Source: Pempheris klunzingeri (taxonomy: Eukaryota; Chordata; Actinopteri; Acropomatiformes; Pempheridae). Taken from it: DNA of 64,000 nt. The notes under the pieces are model-generated. The model was not told the origin of the DNA. It did no database searches and saw nothing but the letters and a program-made list of their open reading frames with translations. How positions within the stretch are numbered: the stretch's first letter is position 1; every line of letters starts with the position of its first letter. The DNA is taken from contig NC_092020.1 of NCBI RefSeq assembly GCF_042242105.1, positions 16,026,788-16,090,787 of the forward strand. Direction: 5' to 3'. This document shows positions 46,843-61,206 of this stretch, piece by piece. The position numbers were made by a program, and so were the translations under genes.

Positions 46843-47788
46843 AAAAGCATTAATTTATTATTATTTTAAAAAAAGTAACATTAAAGATGTTTTGGTGACA
46901 CCTGCACCCATGGACATCAGTTATGAGCTGTGCTGGAAGTCATTGCAAAATGGGCAATAAACAAAAGTGCTGAGTTAAATATTATGATATCCTGCATTTT
47001 CTATGAAGGGATTTTTTTTTTTACTAATATCTTGGTTAGTGTCCTGATACCAACACTGATACAGACACTTTAAAGGCGCTGCACTAGCACACAGTTGCAT
47101 CCAGTTATTCCGATTAGACATTTATAACGTCACTAAACTCCACATACTGATTACAATGATAATGGAGTAAATTAGTGGATAATCACAGATTACAGATGGA
47201 ACAGGGTAAGGGTCAAAGAGGACAATCAAGGGCAATCCAAACAGCTCTGAGAAGAGCTTTAGACAGGTAGATTAACCTGAGTAGGTTTCACTCTGTTTCA
47301 TCTGTCTGATTGTTCCTGAAAAATGTAATACATGTTAAAACATGTCTGTTTTGACTTCCAAAGATCAGTTATTTATTCAAGCATTTAGCATTACGCATTT
47401 CAAGAGTTAGTTGATTTTACTGATAATGCCAACCAAATGCCTGTAGTTAAATTGAAAATATGGAATATCTTGGTGTTTGACTGCTTTGGATTTACTGACC
47501 AGCTTGCTATAAATGAATCAATACGATAATCTAATCTTTAATCTCTCAGTGTGTGTGTTGTTGGTGTGTCTGTGTTTGAGCAGTGGAGGGAGAGGTCTGA
47601 GGGCATATAACACAGTTATCTTCTGCAAATGTTTTCAGATTCAGCCCTTTACAACATGTTTATGGCCTCTTTTTTCTTTCCTGTGTATTTTGTTTAGTTA
47701 ATAGAAATATTAACATTTGGTATTGATGTTTTTACATGAGTATTACAGAACTGCAGGTGAAGACTGTAATGATAATTTCCAGTGAGAG

Positions 47789-50700
47789 ATGATGGACTCT
47801 GAGGTGTCTGTGCTGCTGCACTGTGCTGCCTGGAGGGGGCTGCTGGAGTCTCAAGTACAAGTGGAGCTCTCTGAAAGGTAGGAACATAAATCAGGCCTCT
47901 GAACCACAGAGTAATGTAATTATAAGGCCTTTATAGTTAACAACACAATATCTAAAAACATAAACTCTACAAACAGTGGTTCAAAAGTGTGAGGCCTCAT
48001 TGAAAATCTCAAATGTATTAACATAAACCTGGAAATAATCAGAGATTTTTACGATTCAAAAACATAAAAAAAAGACGTTATGACATTAAAAGTGATTTTC
48101 TATTCAACATGAGGTGGCTGTTGCTGTGTTGATTAGCATCTGGCTATCTTAGCTGAAGTTTATTTTTTAGATTTGAATATACTCAAAGTTGCAGCAGTTT
48201 AAGATTCTGCACTGTTTCTATCAATTGAATTTAAACAAATTTGTGTTATTGACCATCTTAACCTCTTTGTGCGCAGACTATTTGACGCCACTGTATTGGG
48301 GACGAAAGTAGCTGTTTAACTCTAAATCCCTTTGATCAATGCTGACACTGAATGTATAAGACTATACATACTACTATACTTTGTATAAGAAAAGTGTGAC
48401 AGTGGGCAAAATGTAATTGTAGTAAGCTGAAACGTTTGTTTTACTTCCTCTCCCTCTTTGCAGATTTAACAGGCAGACAGATCCGACTCTGGAGCGTCAA
48501 ATAGAGGAGGTGTGGACGGAGCGGGTGTCCAAGGAGCCGTGGCTTTTCAACGGGTCCAAATTTAGACTGCACTCTTTCTGCTTGGCCTCTCCTACGTGGG
48601 CCTCATCACCCTCTGTTTCTCCCAGACGCCACAATCCCATCTTAGACCATGCAGAGGATCAAGAAGGGGAGTTACACAGCAGACTAGTGCGGGACACCAC
48701 TCGGAGCAAAACAAATGGACCTGTGAATCAGACAGAACATAAAGATAGTGTCATCGGCTCAACACTGTCACAAGCTTCCTCCACTTGTGACTGCAGAGGA
48801 TCTCAGGACATCACAGCTGAACTTCCCTCTCGCTCTGACAGAAACACAGATGGTCGAGAGTCCGGGCCACTCCTCACTCTGAGACTGGGCCTCACCTGCT
48901 ACAAGGACTACCTGGGAACAAACTGGTCATGTCGAGTGGCAGAGCTCCACGGGCGAGGGGAGGTGGAGTTCAGTGATTCCGCGGCACTGCTGGCTCAGCC
49001 TCTGGGTGTGGGAGGCGTCCTGTGTACAGATGACGGACAGGTGGTGCTGATCAGGAGGAGCCAGAGGGTGGCAGAGGCAGGGGGGCTCCTGGACATCCCC
49101 GGAGGTCACCCAGAGCCGAAGGTGAGCAGGAATGAAGTGTCACTAACGCGGTTGATGTGTTATTAATACCATCGCTGCTCTTCTCAGGTGGTGTGTGAGC
49201 GTCTGGGCCAGGCGGTGAGCGATGAACAGATCAGGGTGAGCATGATGCAGCAGAGGGCCGTCGTCTCAGAGCTGTTCTTGTCTGTTTGCGCTGAGATCAG
49301 AGACGAGGTGGGTTTCTCTGCGAAAGTCTGCTGTGAACTTTTTTTTTTTCACGTTAACTTGATGTTTAGTTACACAGCTACAAAATCGGAATCAGAAATA
49401 CTTAATTTATCCCTGGAGGGAAATTTGGCCATAACAGTTGCTCTGATACAGAGAAACACAAGAGGAACATTGGATATAAAATAAAGTCAGTATTTACAGA
49501 ATATGTACAATAGATAAGAATGAAAATAAAATGTAAATATAAAATGCCGATTATTGCACAGATGAGCTATTGAACCCAGAGTTAGATAATTGCACAAGTT
49601 ATTATCATCAGGTTTATGTACAGTGTTCAGTGCACTTAATAAGTGTGATGTGTCCGAGTGTCAGTCTGCTGCTGAACGAGCTCCTGTGCCTGACAAGCAC
49701 ATCATGGAGTGGATGGGAGACATTGTCCAAGATAATATGTAACTTGGACAGCATCCTCCTCTCTGACACCATCATCAGAGTCCAGCTTCACCCCCATAAC
49801 GTCATTGGCTTTGAGGATCAGCTTGTTCAGCCTGCTGCCCCAGCACACAGCAGTATACAGGATAGCACTGACAGACTCATCAAACATCGTCATCCCATTG
49901 CAGACTGCTGAGTGCATAATAAGTGCACAACTGTGTCTGCTCACTCCCATACTAACCTATAGCTGAAATTAATAAATTTTTGTGTTGATTATTTTCTAAT
50001 TAATTTGCTAATCATTTGGTCAACAAAATAGCGAAAAATATTCCCCAGATGTCTTCGGATCTCTTGTTTTGTCCAACCAAAAGTGTAAAATAATTTTCAG
50101 TTAACTATCACATAAGACAAACAAAAAGCATCAACCCTTCACATTTGAGAAGCTGGAACCAGCAAATATTTTTGCTTCTTTTGTTATTAAATGAATTAGA
50201 CGTTTAATCTATTATCAGAATGGTTGATGGTTAGTTTTATGTTGATTGACTCATCGATTGTCTCAGCACCAGTTTGAACAGGTTGAAGGTCAATGAAGTG
50301 TTTGTACTAAGGTGACAGTCAGAGCCCTGCAGTCCTTCTGCAATAAACTAAGAAATCTGTTGATAAAAGCTGAAATGACTCAATTAACCATCAATAAAAC
50401 AACGAAGAATTATAATTTTCAAAGATGAACTCTGGTAACTGCCCTTAAAACTTCTAGGTGTAGAATAATTGAGTGATTATCATATCCTCCTACATCTTTC
50501 AAATTAATGAGAAACCATTTTAGCCTTAATTAGAAAACTGGTTAGAGCTCCATCACAAGATGGAGAGCAAAGGGCAACAACTAAAGTCTGCAGTATTCAT
50601 TTTATATATTCTTTGGAAACTAAAGGTGTTTAAGCGTCATTTCTCTCACCTCCTTCATCTCGTCTCCCCCCTGTCCGTCTGCAGGTGAATATTCCTCTGA

Positions 50701-51514
50701 GCTCCCTCGGAGCGCCCGTCCTGATGGGCGTCGCTCTGAATCACACCAGCGCCGGCAGGCCGAGTGCTGAGTTCTACGTCAGGTACCCATTCCTTCAATT
50801 CTAACCCCTAAAACTTTCTGTAGCACTGATTCCTCTCTCAGCAGACGTTCTCATGGTGGAATCACTTTCACCCTTTATTTACCAGATATGCCGAATTGAG
50901 TTCAAAAACAAATATTTGTAAGGGCGACCAGGCCAAGACAGCAGCATAATAATAAGAATTTATAGATAATATAAAAGAATATCAAAAGTGGTCCATTAGG
51001 GACAGACGACAGATATGTATCTGGGATAAAGAGTGCAAGATGTCTGTAGAGATGATGGATGTTTGTCTCGAACAGCTTTATAAAGATGTGACGTAGGGTC
51101 GGTTATCTCTGTGTGTCCTCAGTTGCTCGCTGACGTCTGATGAAATCAGAAAGTTGTACTGGAAAGGAGGAGCAGAGGCCAGTGAATCCACAGACATAGT
51201 CTTCCTCAACCGAACTGTGAGTGATTTATAGTTACAGACGTATACAATGAGCAACTCCACAATGAGCTTTCTTGCTTTATATATCAAGATATAGATGCAC
51301 AAGTTGTGTTTCACGCCATAGAGACATTTGAAACATTGACATCTAAAAGCACCAGATTTTGTTGGATATTGTTGAGGCTGCATTTTGTTTGTAGGAGGTG
51401 TTGCAGCTGGACAGCAGCAGCCCTCTGTGGTCGGAGCTCTGTCCCTCAGCTAAAGGAGCTGTGCTGCTTTATCAGACAGTGAAGCCTGATGGAGAGCGAG
51501 ACCCAAGCAGATGA
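47789..51514 (+). CDS. nudt22: NUDT22, Nudix-type UDP-sugar hydrolase
   Basis: NUDT22 cleaves UDP-glucose and UDP-galactose to UMP and sugar-1-phosphate with Mg2+. Exons: 47789-47877, 48464-49121, 49188-49307, 50685-50782, 51123-51216, 51395-51514. The sum is 1179 nt, 392 residues (human 303). Conserved marks include KEPWLFNGSKFRLHS, LTCYKDYLGTNW, DPLGVG-like QPLGVGGVL and DIPGGHPEP at the exon 3/4 junction. The Nudix box is degenerate, as in human, ending EIRDEV. Then come SAGRPSAEFYV and LCPSAKGA near the end. The extra length is about 85 serine/polar residues (about 74-163) in exon 3, between FRLHS and the LTLRLGLT strand. A second ATG follows the first directly and aligns better with the human start (MDPEV), so the protein may be one residue shorter. 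A noncoding exon ending 46385 is inferred. Confidence 0.95.
48091..48202 (+). repeat. Dispersed repeat, copy A (in nudt22 intron 2)
   Basis: AGTGATTTTC, TCAACATGAGGTGGCTGTTG, TTAGCATCTGGCTATCTTAG, CTGAAGTTTATTTTTTAG and GTTGCAGCAGTTT recur in the same order and orientation at 52021-52140. Family not recognised. Confidence 0.6.
49373..49952 (-). mobile_element. Decayed non-LTR retrotransposon (LINE) 3' fragment
   Basis: On the minus strand a reading such as MFDESVSAILYTAVCWGSRL then NKLILKANDVMG and VKLDSDDGVREEDAVQ resembles the C-terminal end of teleost Rex1/CR1-like reverse transcriptase proteins. It is followed (towards 49373) by the 3' tail, whose complement AATCAGAAATACTTAATTTA + TCCCTGGAGGGAAATT is the familiar tail of these elements. 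The fragment is 5'-truncated, lies in nudt22 intron 4 in antisense orientation, and is clearly old. Confidence 0.65.
49960..50270. repeat. Teleost inverted-repeat element (GCTGCAAC family), copy 5
   Basis: CTATAGCTGAAATTAATAAA at one end, GATTGTCTCAGCACCAG at the other. Inside, reversed relative to copy 1: TTTGTCCAACCAAAAG, CACATTTGAGAAGCTGGAAC, CAGCAAATATTTTTGC. In nudt22 intron 4 next to the LINE fragment. Confidence 0.6.
50290..50333 (+). repeat. Short duplicate of the nudt22 5' region
   Basis: TCAATGAAGTGTTTGTACTA then GTGACAGTCAGAGCCCTGCAGT repeats, with a few changes, the sequence at 46248-46293 just upstream of nudt22 exon 1. Same orientation, inside nudt22 intron 4. Confidence 0.65.
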
Positions 51515-51726
51515 CAGGACACTCAACTGATCACATCAGAAAATAGATCCAGATGATCAAATGACCACATACTGAGAGAAACATTTAATTTCATTCACGC
51601 TCAGGGATTTATTACTCGATTTTAAGCACTTGGATCAATATTCATGTTAAAACTGTGCAAAATACTGTATTTTAATCATTTGTACTCTGTATAGTAAAAA
51701 CATGATAAAATTTTTAAAATATTTTC

Positions 51727-51732
51727 AATAAA
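51727..51732 (+). terminator. nudt22: nudt22 polyadenylation signal
   Basis: AATAAA 213 nt after the stop in AT-rich sequence, followed by a T/G-containing stretch (CTCTTGTCGTTAAAATGTTT). Good position for the 3' end. Confidence 0.65.
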
Positions 51733-52020
51733 AATCCTAAAAAGTGACCTGGCTCTTGTCGTTAAAATGTTTAGATAGTCCAACACTGATTATCTTTGAG
51801 CAAGTACAACAAATACTGTAGTTCTCTCCATGATTACTTGCTGATGTTGCCTTTTTTTTTTTTTTTTCAAATTAAATGGCATCAGTACCATTTATGTCCT
51901 TGTAAACACAGACGGTGCAGCAGCATCCATTTCTTCTTGCCACAGGTTTCTTCACCAGTAGCCCCTCTGGTCCTCATAAGCCACATTCCACTGAAATATA
52001 AATAACACAAAAATGACAAT

Positions 52021-52140
52021 GTGATTTTCTTTACTTTGTGAAATCAACATGAGGAAGCTGTTGCAGTATTAGTTAGCATCTGGGTAGCCTAGCTGCAGTT
52101 TATTTTTTTTTAGGTTCAAATAAAGGTTGCAGCAATTTGA
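52021..52140 (+). repeat. Dispersed repeat, copy B (between nudt22 and hnrnpul2)
   Basis: GTGATTTTCTTTACTTTGTG, TCAACATGAGGAAGCTGTTG, TTAGCATCTGGGTAGCCTAG, CTGCAGTTTATTTTTTTT and GTTGCAGCAATTTG match copy A at 48.1 kb. Confidence 0.6.
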
Positions 52141-52775
52141 AAAACAAGAAATGACGAGCTCAGGTTCGGCTGAACCAGATGTATGACGGAAAAGAAATTA
52201 TTATTAAGGTCATTGGTTTATTAGATTCTGACTAATTACTCAGGTGAGCGAACAGTTGACACATGTCATCTGACTGTATCTCTGACACTTTCTAACTTTC
52301 TTTTCTAAAGTAGAGAAATGAACTGAGGCAGATGTGACATGTTGAGACACTTCTCCTTCAAAACATCATAAATACATTTAAGAATAAACAACATTTATTT
52401 AAGCGTAAAAATCTGCCCTTATACTGACCTTACCTTTAAACCACGCATAGTGGAGGTAAAAGTTAAACCTCAGATTCAAGTGGCATTTAGGGGATTTCTT
52501 CAAGACGTGGGACGCAGCAACGAAGCATGAGTCACCATGTGATTTTGTTTAAGACAGGTTTAAACCCTAAGCTAACAGCCCCAAATTCTTTTACAGTAAA
52601 GTTACAGTGAAGCTTGTGTTTGTTCAGTGTGTAGAATTTCACAGCTGTGTAGGACTCACATATCTTGGCTGCTGCCTCCACGAGTGCATGTTGAGTCTCA
52701 CATTGTTCCACCCTGTGAAGACAATTATAATATCAGGTAACATCTTAAAATATTAGCCTCCCAAAGTCTGTATTG

Positions 52776-56297
<3,522 letters not shown>

Positions 56298-56560
56298 TGT
56301 TACCCTGTGAGCATAAACTCGCTTGTTGTTCCTAATCCAGTAGTGGCTTCTTTGACAACAAAAAAAAAAAAAGTAAACTGAAGGAAAGTAGCAGCGGTTT
56401 GGATCAAAACATCGGTTCAATATGGTGCCCTGCGTCCTGATTGGCTGATTACTTCTTCCTCCTTCTAATTTGTGGCAGATTTGACGCTCGTCAGAGTTTT
56501 CACTGCCGCTAGGCGGTCAGAAATGTTACTGCAGGTGGTGTTAGTTACACCTTGAATAAA
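56298..56560 (-). promoter_or_regulatory. hnrnpul2: hnrnpul2 5' flank
   Basis: The reading frame stays open upstream of the chosen Met to 56420, but the family start is the SAP domain at MKLTDIKKL. The flank holds GATTGGCTGATTA (a CCAAT box on the minus strand) near 56439 and no TATA. Start site not determinable. Confidence 0.35.
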
Positions 56561-57864
56561 AGGGTCAGGAAACACATCTAAACAACAGATCTCTACACAA
56601 ATGTAGATTGTTTTTAAAGTAAAAAGCTTTTTGGCATTTAAAGATCAAAACATTCTTTGAAAAGCAAGAAAAGAGTAGGGCTTTGAGACTCCCTGAATCA
56701 TTTGAGTTGTATTTTCATTAAAACTCACTTGACGCTTAAGTTAATTTAATTCATTTCATTTTTCATCTTCTTTTATGCTGGTTTGAATTATTATGAGGTG
56801 TTATTTTTTTATATAAATGCACCTGTTTTGTTATTTGCTGATGTTTAATATAGGTTTAAAAGAAATCTTAATTGTAGTTTTATTTATCAGAGGCACTAAA
56901 CCTCGCCAGTCAGAGGCAGTGTAGGAGTGGGACTTGTCAGAAAAAAAAAAAGGAATAGATTGTTATCAGGAATAAAAATCCGGAAGGAAACGTGTGCTAC
57001 AACTCAGCTCCTTTTTCTCCCATAATATAATGATGATCTCAAAAGTAGCTGGAATAGGGGTGTCACTTTAACCACACTGTTCCTCGTTTGATAAACATCC
57101 GTTTCTCTGATATGTTTCGTTTTGTTTATTATGTTGTACTCTTTCTTGTGTTTGTGGTGAGTTCAGGGACGTCTGATTTTTTGAAACTATCAGCTGGAAA
57201 AATTACAACTAGTATAATTTCATTAAAATGGTTACACAACAGGCACAAAATACTGGATGATCAACGCAATATGTGTACTATTTATACAACTATTTACAAT
57301 ATTTATAGAGACATAAAAAGGTCTCTGTACATAGGCTATTGTAAATGTAAAGGGAACAGATGAAAGTGCCATAATTAATAAGACTAAACTCAACCTGACT
57401 AACTAACTAATCTACAGATACCAAGATACCTAGCTGTCTCCAAAACGGGAAACATTTAATCTAAATGCTTAAAAACATCAGTCTATTGTGATAAAATCAC
57501 AATTTATTTAATCGTCAGCAAATTCCACATACACCAAATATCAATATAGCTCAAGTTCAGTGGATTTTAAAGCCTTACTATGGTGCTATTCTAGATGTAA
57601 TTGTTCTTCCTAATATGTTTTTGATCTATGAAAAATCATAGTTAATCATGTCATTGTGAGAAGAAGAAGAAGAAGATTAATTTCAAGAGGGTTATCCTGT
57701 AAACTAAATGTTCATTTAAATATTTAAAGAATTTTTTTGGTAATATTAAGTCATAATGAGATACACAAGTTATAATCAGTAGAAAACGTCTCTTTGGTGA
57801 ACGTGCTTCTGAGGCTTTTGGATGTTCTCCTAACATCCTAACTCCTAAGTGACAAAAACAAGTT

Positions 57865-57866
<2 letters not shown>
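56561..57866. other. Intergenic, no recognised feature
   Basis: AT-rich sequence between hnrnpul2 and the aquaporin 3' end. A TTTATT (AATAAA on minus) at about 57503-57508 could end the aquaporin transcript. No gene seen. Confidence 0.35.

Positions 57867-57896
<30 letters not shown>
57867..57896. repeat. (TG)n microsatellite directly after the aquaporin stop
   Basis: About 14 TG units touching the TAA stop codon of the aquaporin, so the mRNA 3' UTR begins with a CA repeat. Confidence 0.95.
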
Positions 57897-57901
<5 letters not shown>

Positions 57902-59094
57902 GCGCCTCCTGTTGCTGTTCTTCCGTCGGTATATAGAGGTGTTTTAGCTCCGCCAACCAGTCTCTGGGATGACACCAGCGTGGCCGTAGCAACAGGTCAT
58001 TCAGGAGAACAGCAAGACATGCCCCCATACCAGGCCCCACCCAGTACACCTGCAGAGGAAACAGCCAATCAGTGTGCAGTCTGAGGGTGACCCTGTGTGT
58101 GTGTTGGGTGTGTATGTGTGTGTGTGTAAGTTCTCACCCAGTGGTTGTTGAAGTCAAGCGTGACAACAGCCGGACCAAACGACCGAGCTGGGTTCATCCC
58201 ACAACCTGTCGCACTCACCTGAGAGACAGAGAGACAGGTAGAGAAACCAGGTGAGGGGGGGGTGTGGCGGCAGTGCTGAGGGTGTCGAGGCATCAGATTC
58301 TAAATCAGTGATCATCTGCAGGCGGTGGGTGGGACTTACAGCTACCAGGTGACCTAGACTGACAGCCAGGCCGACCAACAGAGGAGACACCACAGGTGGC
58401 AGAGGGACGTCGGCTGTCACCAAGACAACCAGGACCAGCTGAAGAGTAACCAGCATCTCCAAGGCAACCGCCTGGTGGAGCTGGACACCAGGAGAGACCT
58501 AAACAGAAAAATAACTAGGTCAGTACCACAGGAAATCCTGCTCCCTGATTGGCTGTCGCAGTAATGTACTCACCTGTTCGTCACATCTTGTATTAATCTC
58601 ACCTGGTTGACAACAGGTGTCACATCTCTGGTTAGTCCCAGCAACAGTGCAGCTGAGGCCACGCCCCCCAACAGCTGACCAATCACATACAGCGCTGCCC
58701 TCCACAGACGGAGCCTCAGGGTCAGGGCCATCGCTACGGTTACTGCTGGGTTCAGGTGAGTTTTCCCGCCCACACAGACTGCTGCCATGGCAACGGACAG
58801 ACCAAACACCAGCGCCACCTGCAGGGGACACGCAGGTGAGACAGGTACGATTCCAGACATGTCCAGAGCAGATGACAGGGGGCTCAGGTCTCTCTGATGG
58901 CTCAGGTTTCTGGGGTTGCCTGCGGACATCACATCCAGTCCAGATCTTCCAGCAGCTGCCGGCAGCATCAGGACAGCTGATAGGCTGGCAGACAGGAAGA
59001 GGGTGGTGCCCAAGAACTCCAGTAGGAAGTGATGTAGGCAGGGCAGAGTCCAGACGTCACTCAGGATCAGACGCAGGCAACAAGGGATGACCAT
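57897..59094 (-). CDS. Classical water-channel aquaporin (AQP1/2/4/5-type)
   Basis: Exons: 59094-58603, 58498-58340, 58218-58138, 58049-57897. The sum is 885 nt, 294 residues. Four exons and an 81-nt third exon are typical of the classical aquaporin group. Both pore motifs are present: NPA at 115-117 (THLNPAVTVA) and 226-228 (GCGMNPARSFGPAVV). The selectivity filter residues of water-specific channels are F97, H214, C223 and R229; the cysteine is the mercury-sensitive position. Helix 1 is FLLEFLGTTLFL. Loop A is about 38 residues longer than usual (residues 55-92). That stretch is bounded by GT..AG and is 114 nt, so it may be an intron, giving 256 residues. The C-terminus (WLAELKHLYIPTEEQQQEAQ) is short. 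I cannot assign a subtype. A noncoding exon 1 ends at 59892 with donor ACAG|GTAAGT. Confidence 0.93.
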
Positions 59095-59891
59095 GACGAG
59101 CAACTGGAAACATCAACCTGCAACAGTCAACAGACTTCACTGCAGCTCATTTTATGACGTAAACAGTCTGGATCGTATCATCTTACATCATACAGTGTCA
59201 TATTGTGTTTTGTGATGTCATAGCGTACCATAATGTATTTTATTTTATTTTATTTACTCCTTGCAGGCCGCGATTCAAACAGCCACATGATGACAGAGCA
59301 GCACTAAACATATAATACAAGTTACGCACAGTAGTAAATCTCTTATACACACACACACAAACACACAATGTCAGCATGTGTATGCAAGACAAATTAAAAG
59401 CAAGGATATTTGAAAATCAAGCGAAGAATTGAATCCATTAATACATGAAGATGAATTCTAAAGTCAATAACTATATCAACTGTTTCACCTTTAATGAGGA
59501 TGATCTACATGCGATGGAAAGTTTTTTACATTCACATAAAAGTCTCTTATGCATCTGAAGTTTAGCATCCATCATGATAATTTTCAAGAATTTTTACAGA
59601 CCTGAGGGAATTTATTTATTCATACAGCAACAAAATAAGATGTAAAGTATAAAACAGAGAGACACAAATCAGGAACATCAGGGGCTCCTGGATTGAGCCT
59701 TGTGAGACACCAGATTGTACATAAGTCTGCTTCTGCATCACTTCTTGAGGTGCTCAGATTTCCAATCAATAAGTAAACTATCACAGATCTCTTTCAGATC
59801 AGTTACTGTAGTAATTTACTAAACATCAGTAATAAATTATTAGATATAGTTAAAACCCTCCATCATCTATATATGAACAAAGAAAACTTAC

Positions 59892-59983
59892 CTGTCAGTC
59901 ACAGAGAGGTTGGACTATCAGCGACAGCCTTTAGGTGGTGGCCCAGGTGATGTTCAGGTGTGTCCTCCCGGCTGTCTCTTATA
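59892..59983 (-). promoter_or_regulatory. Aquaporin promoter with TATA box and noncoding exon 1
   Basis: On the minus strand TATAAGAG at 59976-59983 sits at the right distance before a short exon that ends at the strong donor ACAG|GTAAGT (59892). The coding exon has an acceptor (TTTCCAG) just before 59104. This is the clearest TATA promoter in the window. Confidence 0.6.
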
Positions 59984-60239
59984 GAGCCGAGCAGAGAGGC
60001 TGACGTGACGTACAGGTGGTGTCATCTCTATCTCTCTCTGTGGCACTTTAGTGAATACTACTGTAACCATGACGACCAAGGTCCCCTAACCTTCACAGCA
60101 TACTTATTTTAATCCAAACCACAAAGTTTCTCTGATACTAACCTGAACCATAGTGTTAAAACATGATGAAACACATTTAACTTATAAACATCAACTGTGT
60201 CGGAGGTCACAGGCAGATGATGTCGTCCTGCTGATTGAC

Positions 60240-60560
60240 GTGTTTCTGTATGTGTGTGTTTCTGTGTGTGTGTGTGTAATTATGTGTTTTATTCCTCTAT
60301 TAACTTGGTATCACATTCCTGGAAAGAACAGAGATTTCTTCATTTCACTGAATGACCTTCAGACAGGAAATAGAGACAGAAAGTCACATTATACTCAGAG
60401 TTCCTGTCTGTCCATCTAACTACCTGTGTGTGTGTGTGTGTGTGTGTCTGTCTCACTACGTATGTCTGTCAGGCATAACTGCTGGTTCAGCTGGAAACAC
60501 TGAGCGTGTGTGTGTGTGTGTGTGCGTGTGTGTCTCACTGCCTTTGTGTGTGTGTGTGTT
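60240..60560. repeat. TG microsatellites with a 33-bp direct repeat
   Basis: (TG)n at 60247-60277, 60425-60447, 60505-60533 and 60545-60559. A 33-bp block starting GGCATAACTGCTGGTTCAG lies at 60472-60504 and again at 60597-60629, identical by eye, each next to a TG tract, as expected from local tandem duplication. Confidence 0.85.
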
Positions 60561-60849
60561 TGTTCAAAGTTTTTTTGCTCCTCAAATAAAGATTGTGGCA
60601 TAACTGCTGGTTCAGCTGGAAACACTGAGGAGACCAGCTTTGAAACAACACAAACACAGGTTGAAGGTGCCGTTGAATGGGGTTATTATGTTAATGGTGT
60701 TCACCATGAGAGTCCATGTGAAGGCCTCCATCTTTTGGTATTCACACAGTCTAAAACTCATGTGTCCACAGCAGAAGCTTCACTGAAAAGAGGGCTAAAG
60801 TGAAGTACTACTATACTGTACATGTTCCTGGATTATGTCGTGTTAAAAA

Positions 60850-60913
60850 ACGACACAAAGAGACATAAAATGAATAAAAAGAGACACAAAATGACCATGA
60901 AGACACAAAAAAC
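60850..60913. repeat. AAAGAGACACAAAATGA minisatellite, short
   Basis: Three to four imperfect units like GACACAAAGAGACATAAAAT. The same motif recurs at 62541-62704. Confidence 0.65.
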
Positions 60914-61109
60914 AGGTACAAGTACTCCATAGAACTATTAGAGGACAAAAACTCCACAGGTTTCCTTTACATTGATGTGGTGGTGAAACGGTCACAGTGA
61001 TGTGGTCGTCCTTCACAGACACACAGTCACTCAGCAGTGTGTAATATTATATACATGTGTATGATGACTGTTTTCACTGAAGCTCCTCTCTGTTACTGGA
61101 AATGCAATA

Positions 61110-61118
61110 CAGTGTGTG

Positions 61119-61150
<32 letters not shown>

Positions 61151-61206
61151 CGTGCCTGCGTGCATGTGTGTGTGTGTGTGTGTCAGTGTGTCAGCGTGTG
61201 TGTGTT
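61110..61206. repeat. (TG)n microsatellite, interrupted
   Basis: TG runs with GCGTGCCTGCGTGCATG and TCAGTGTGTCAGCG interruptions. ORFs across it are artefacts. Confidence 0.95.

Noticed and set aside
49702-49950. 82-codon ORF as a possible host gene
   Set aside because: Matches the C-terminal part of a non-LTR reverse transcriptase, so it is a LINE remnant.
58617-59090. 157-codon plus-strand ORF
   Set aside because: Antisense to aquaporin exon 1, whose NPA motif and helices explain the coding signal.
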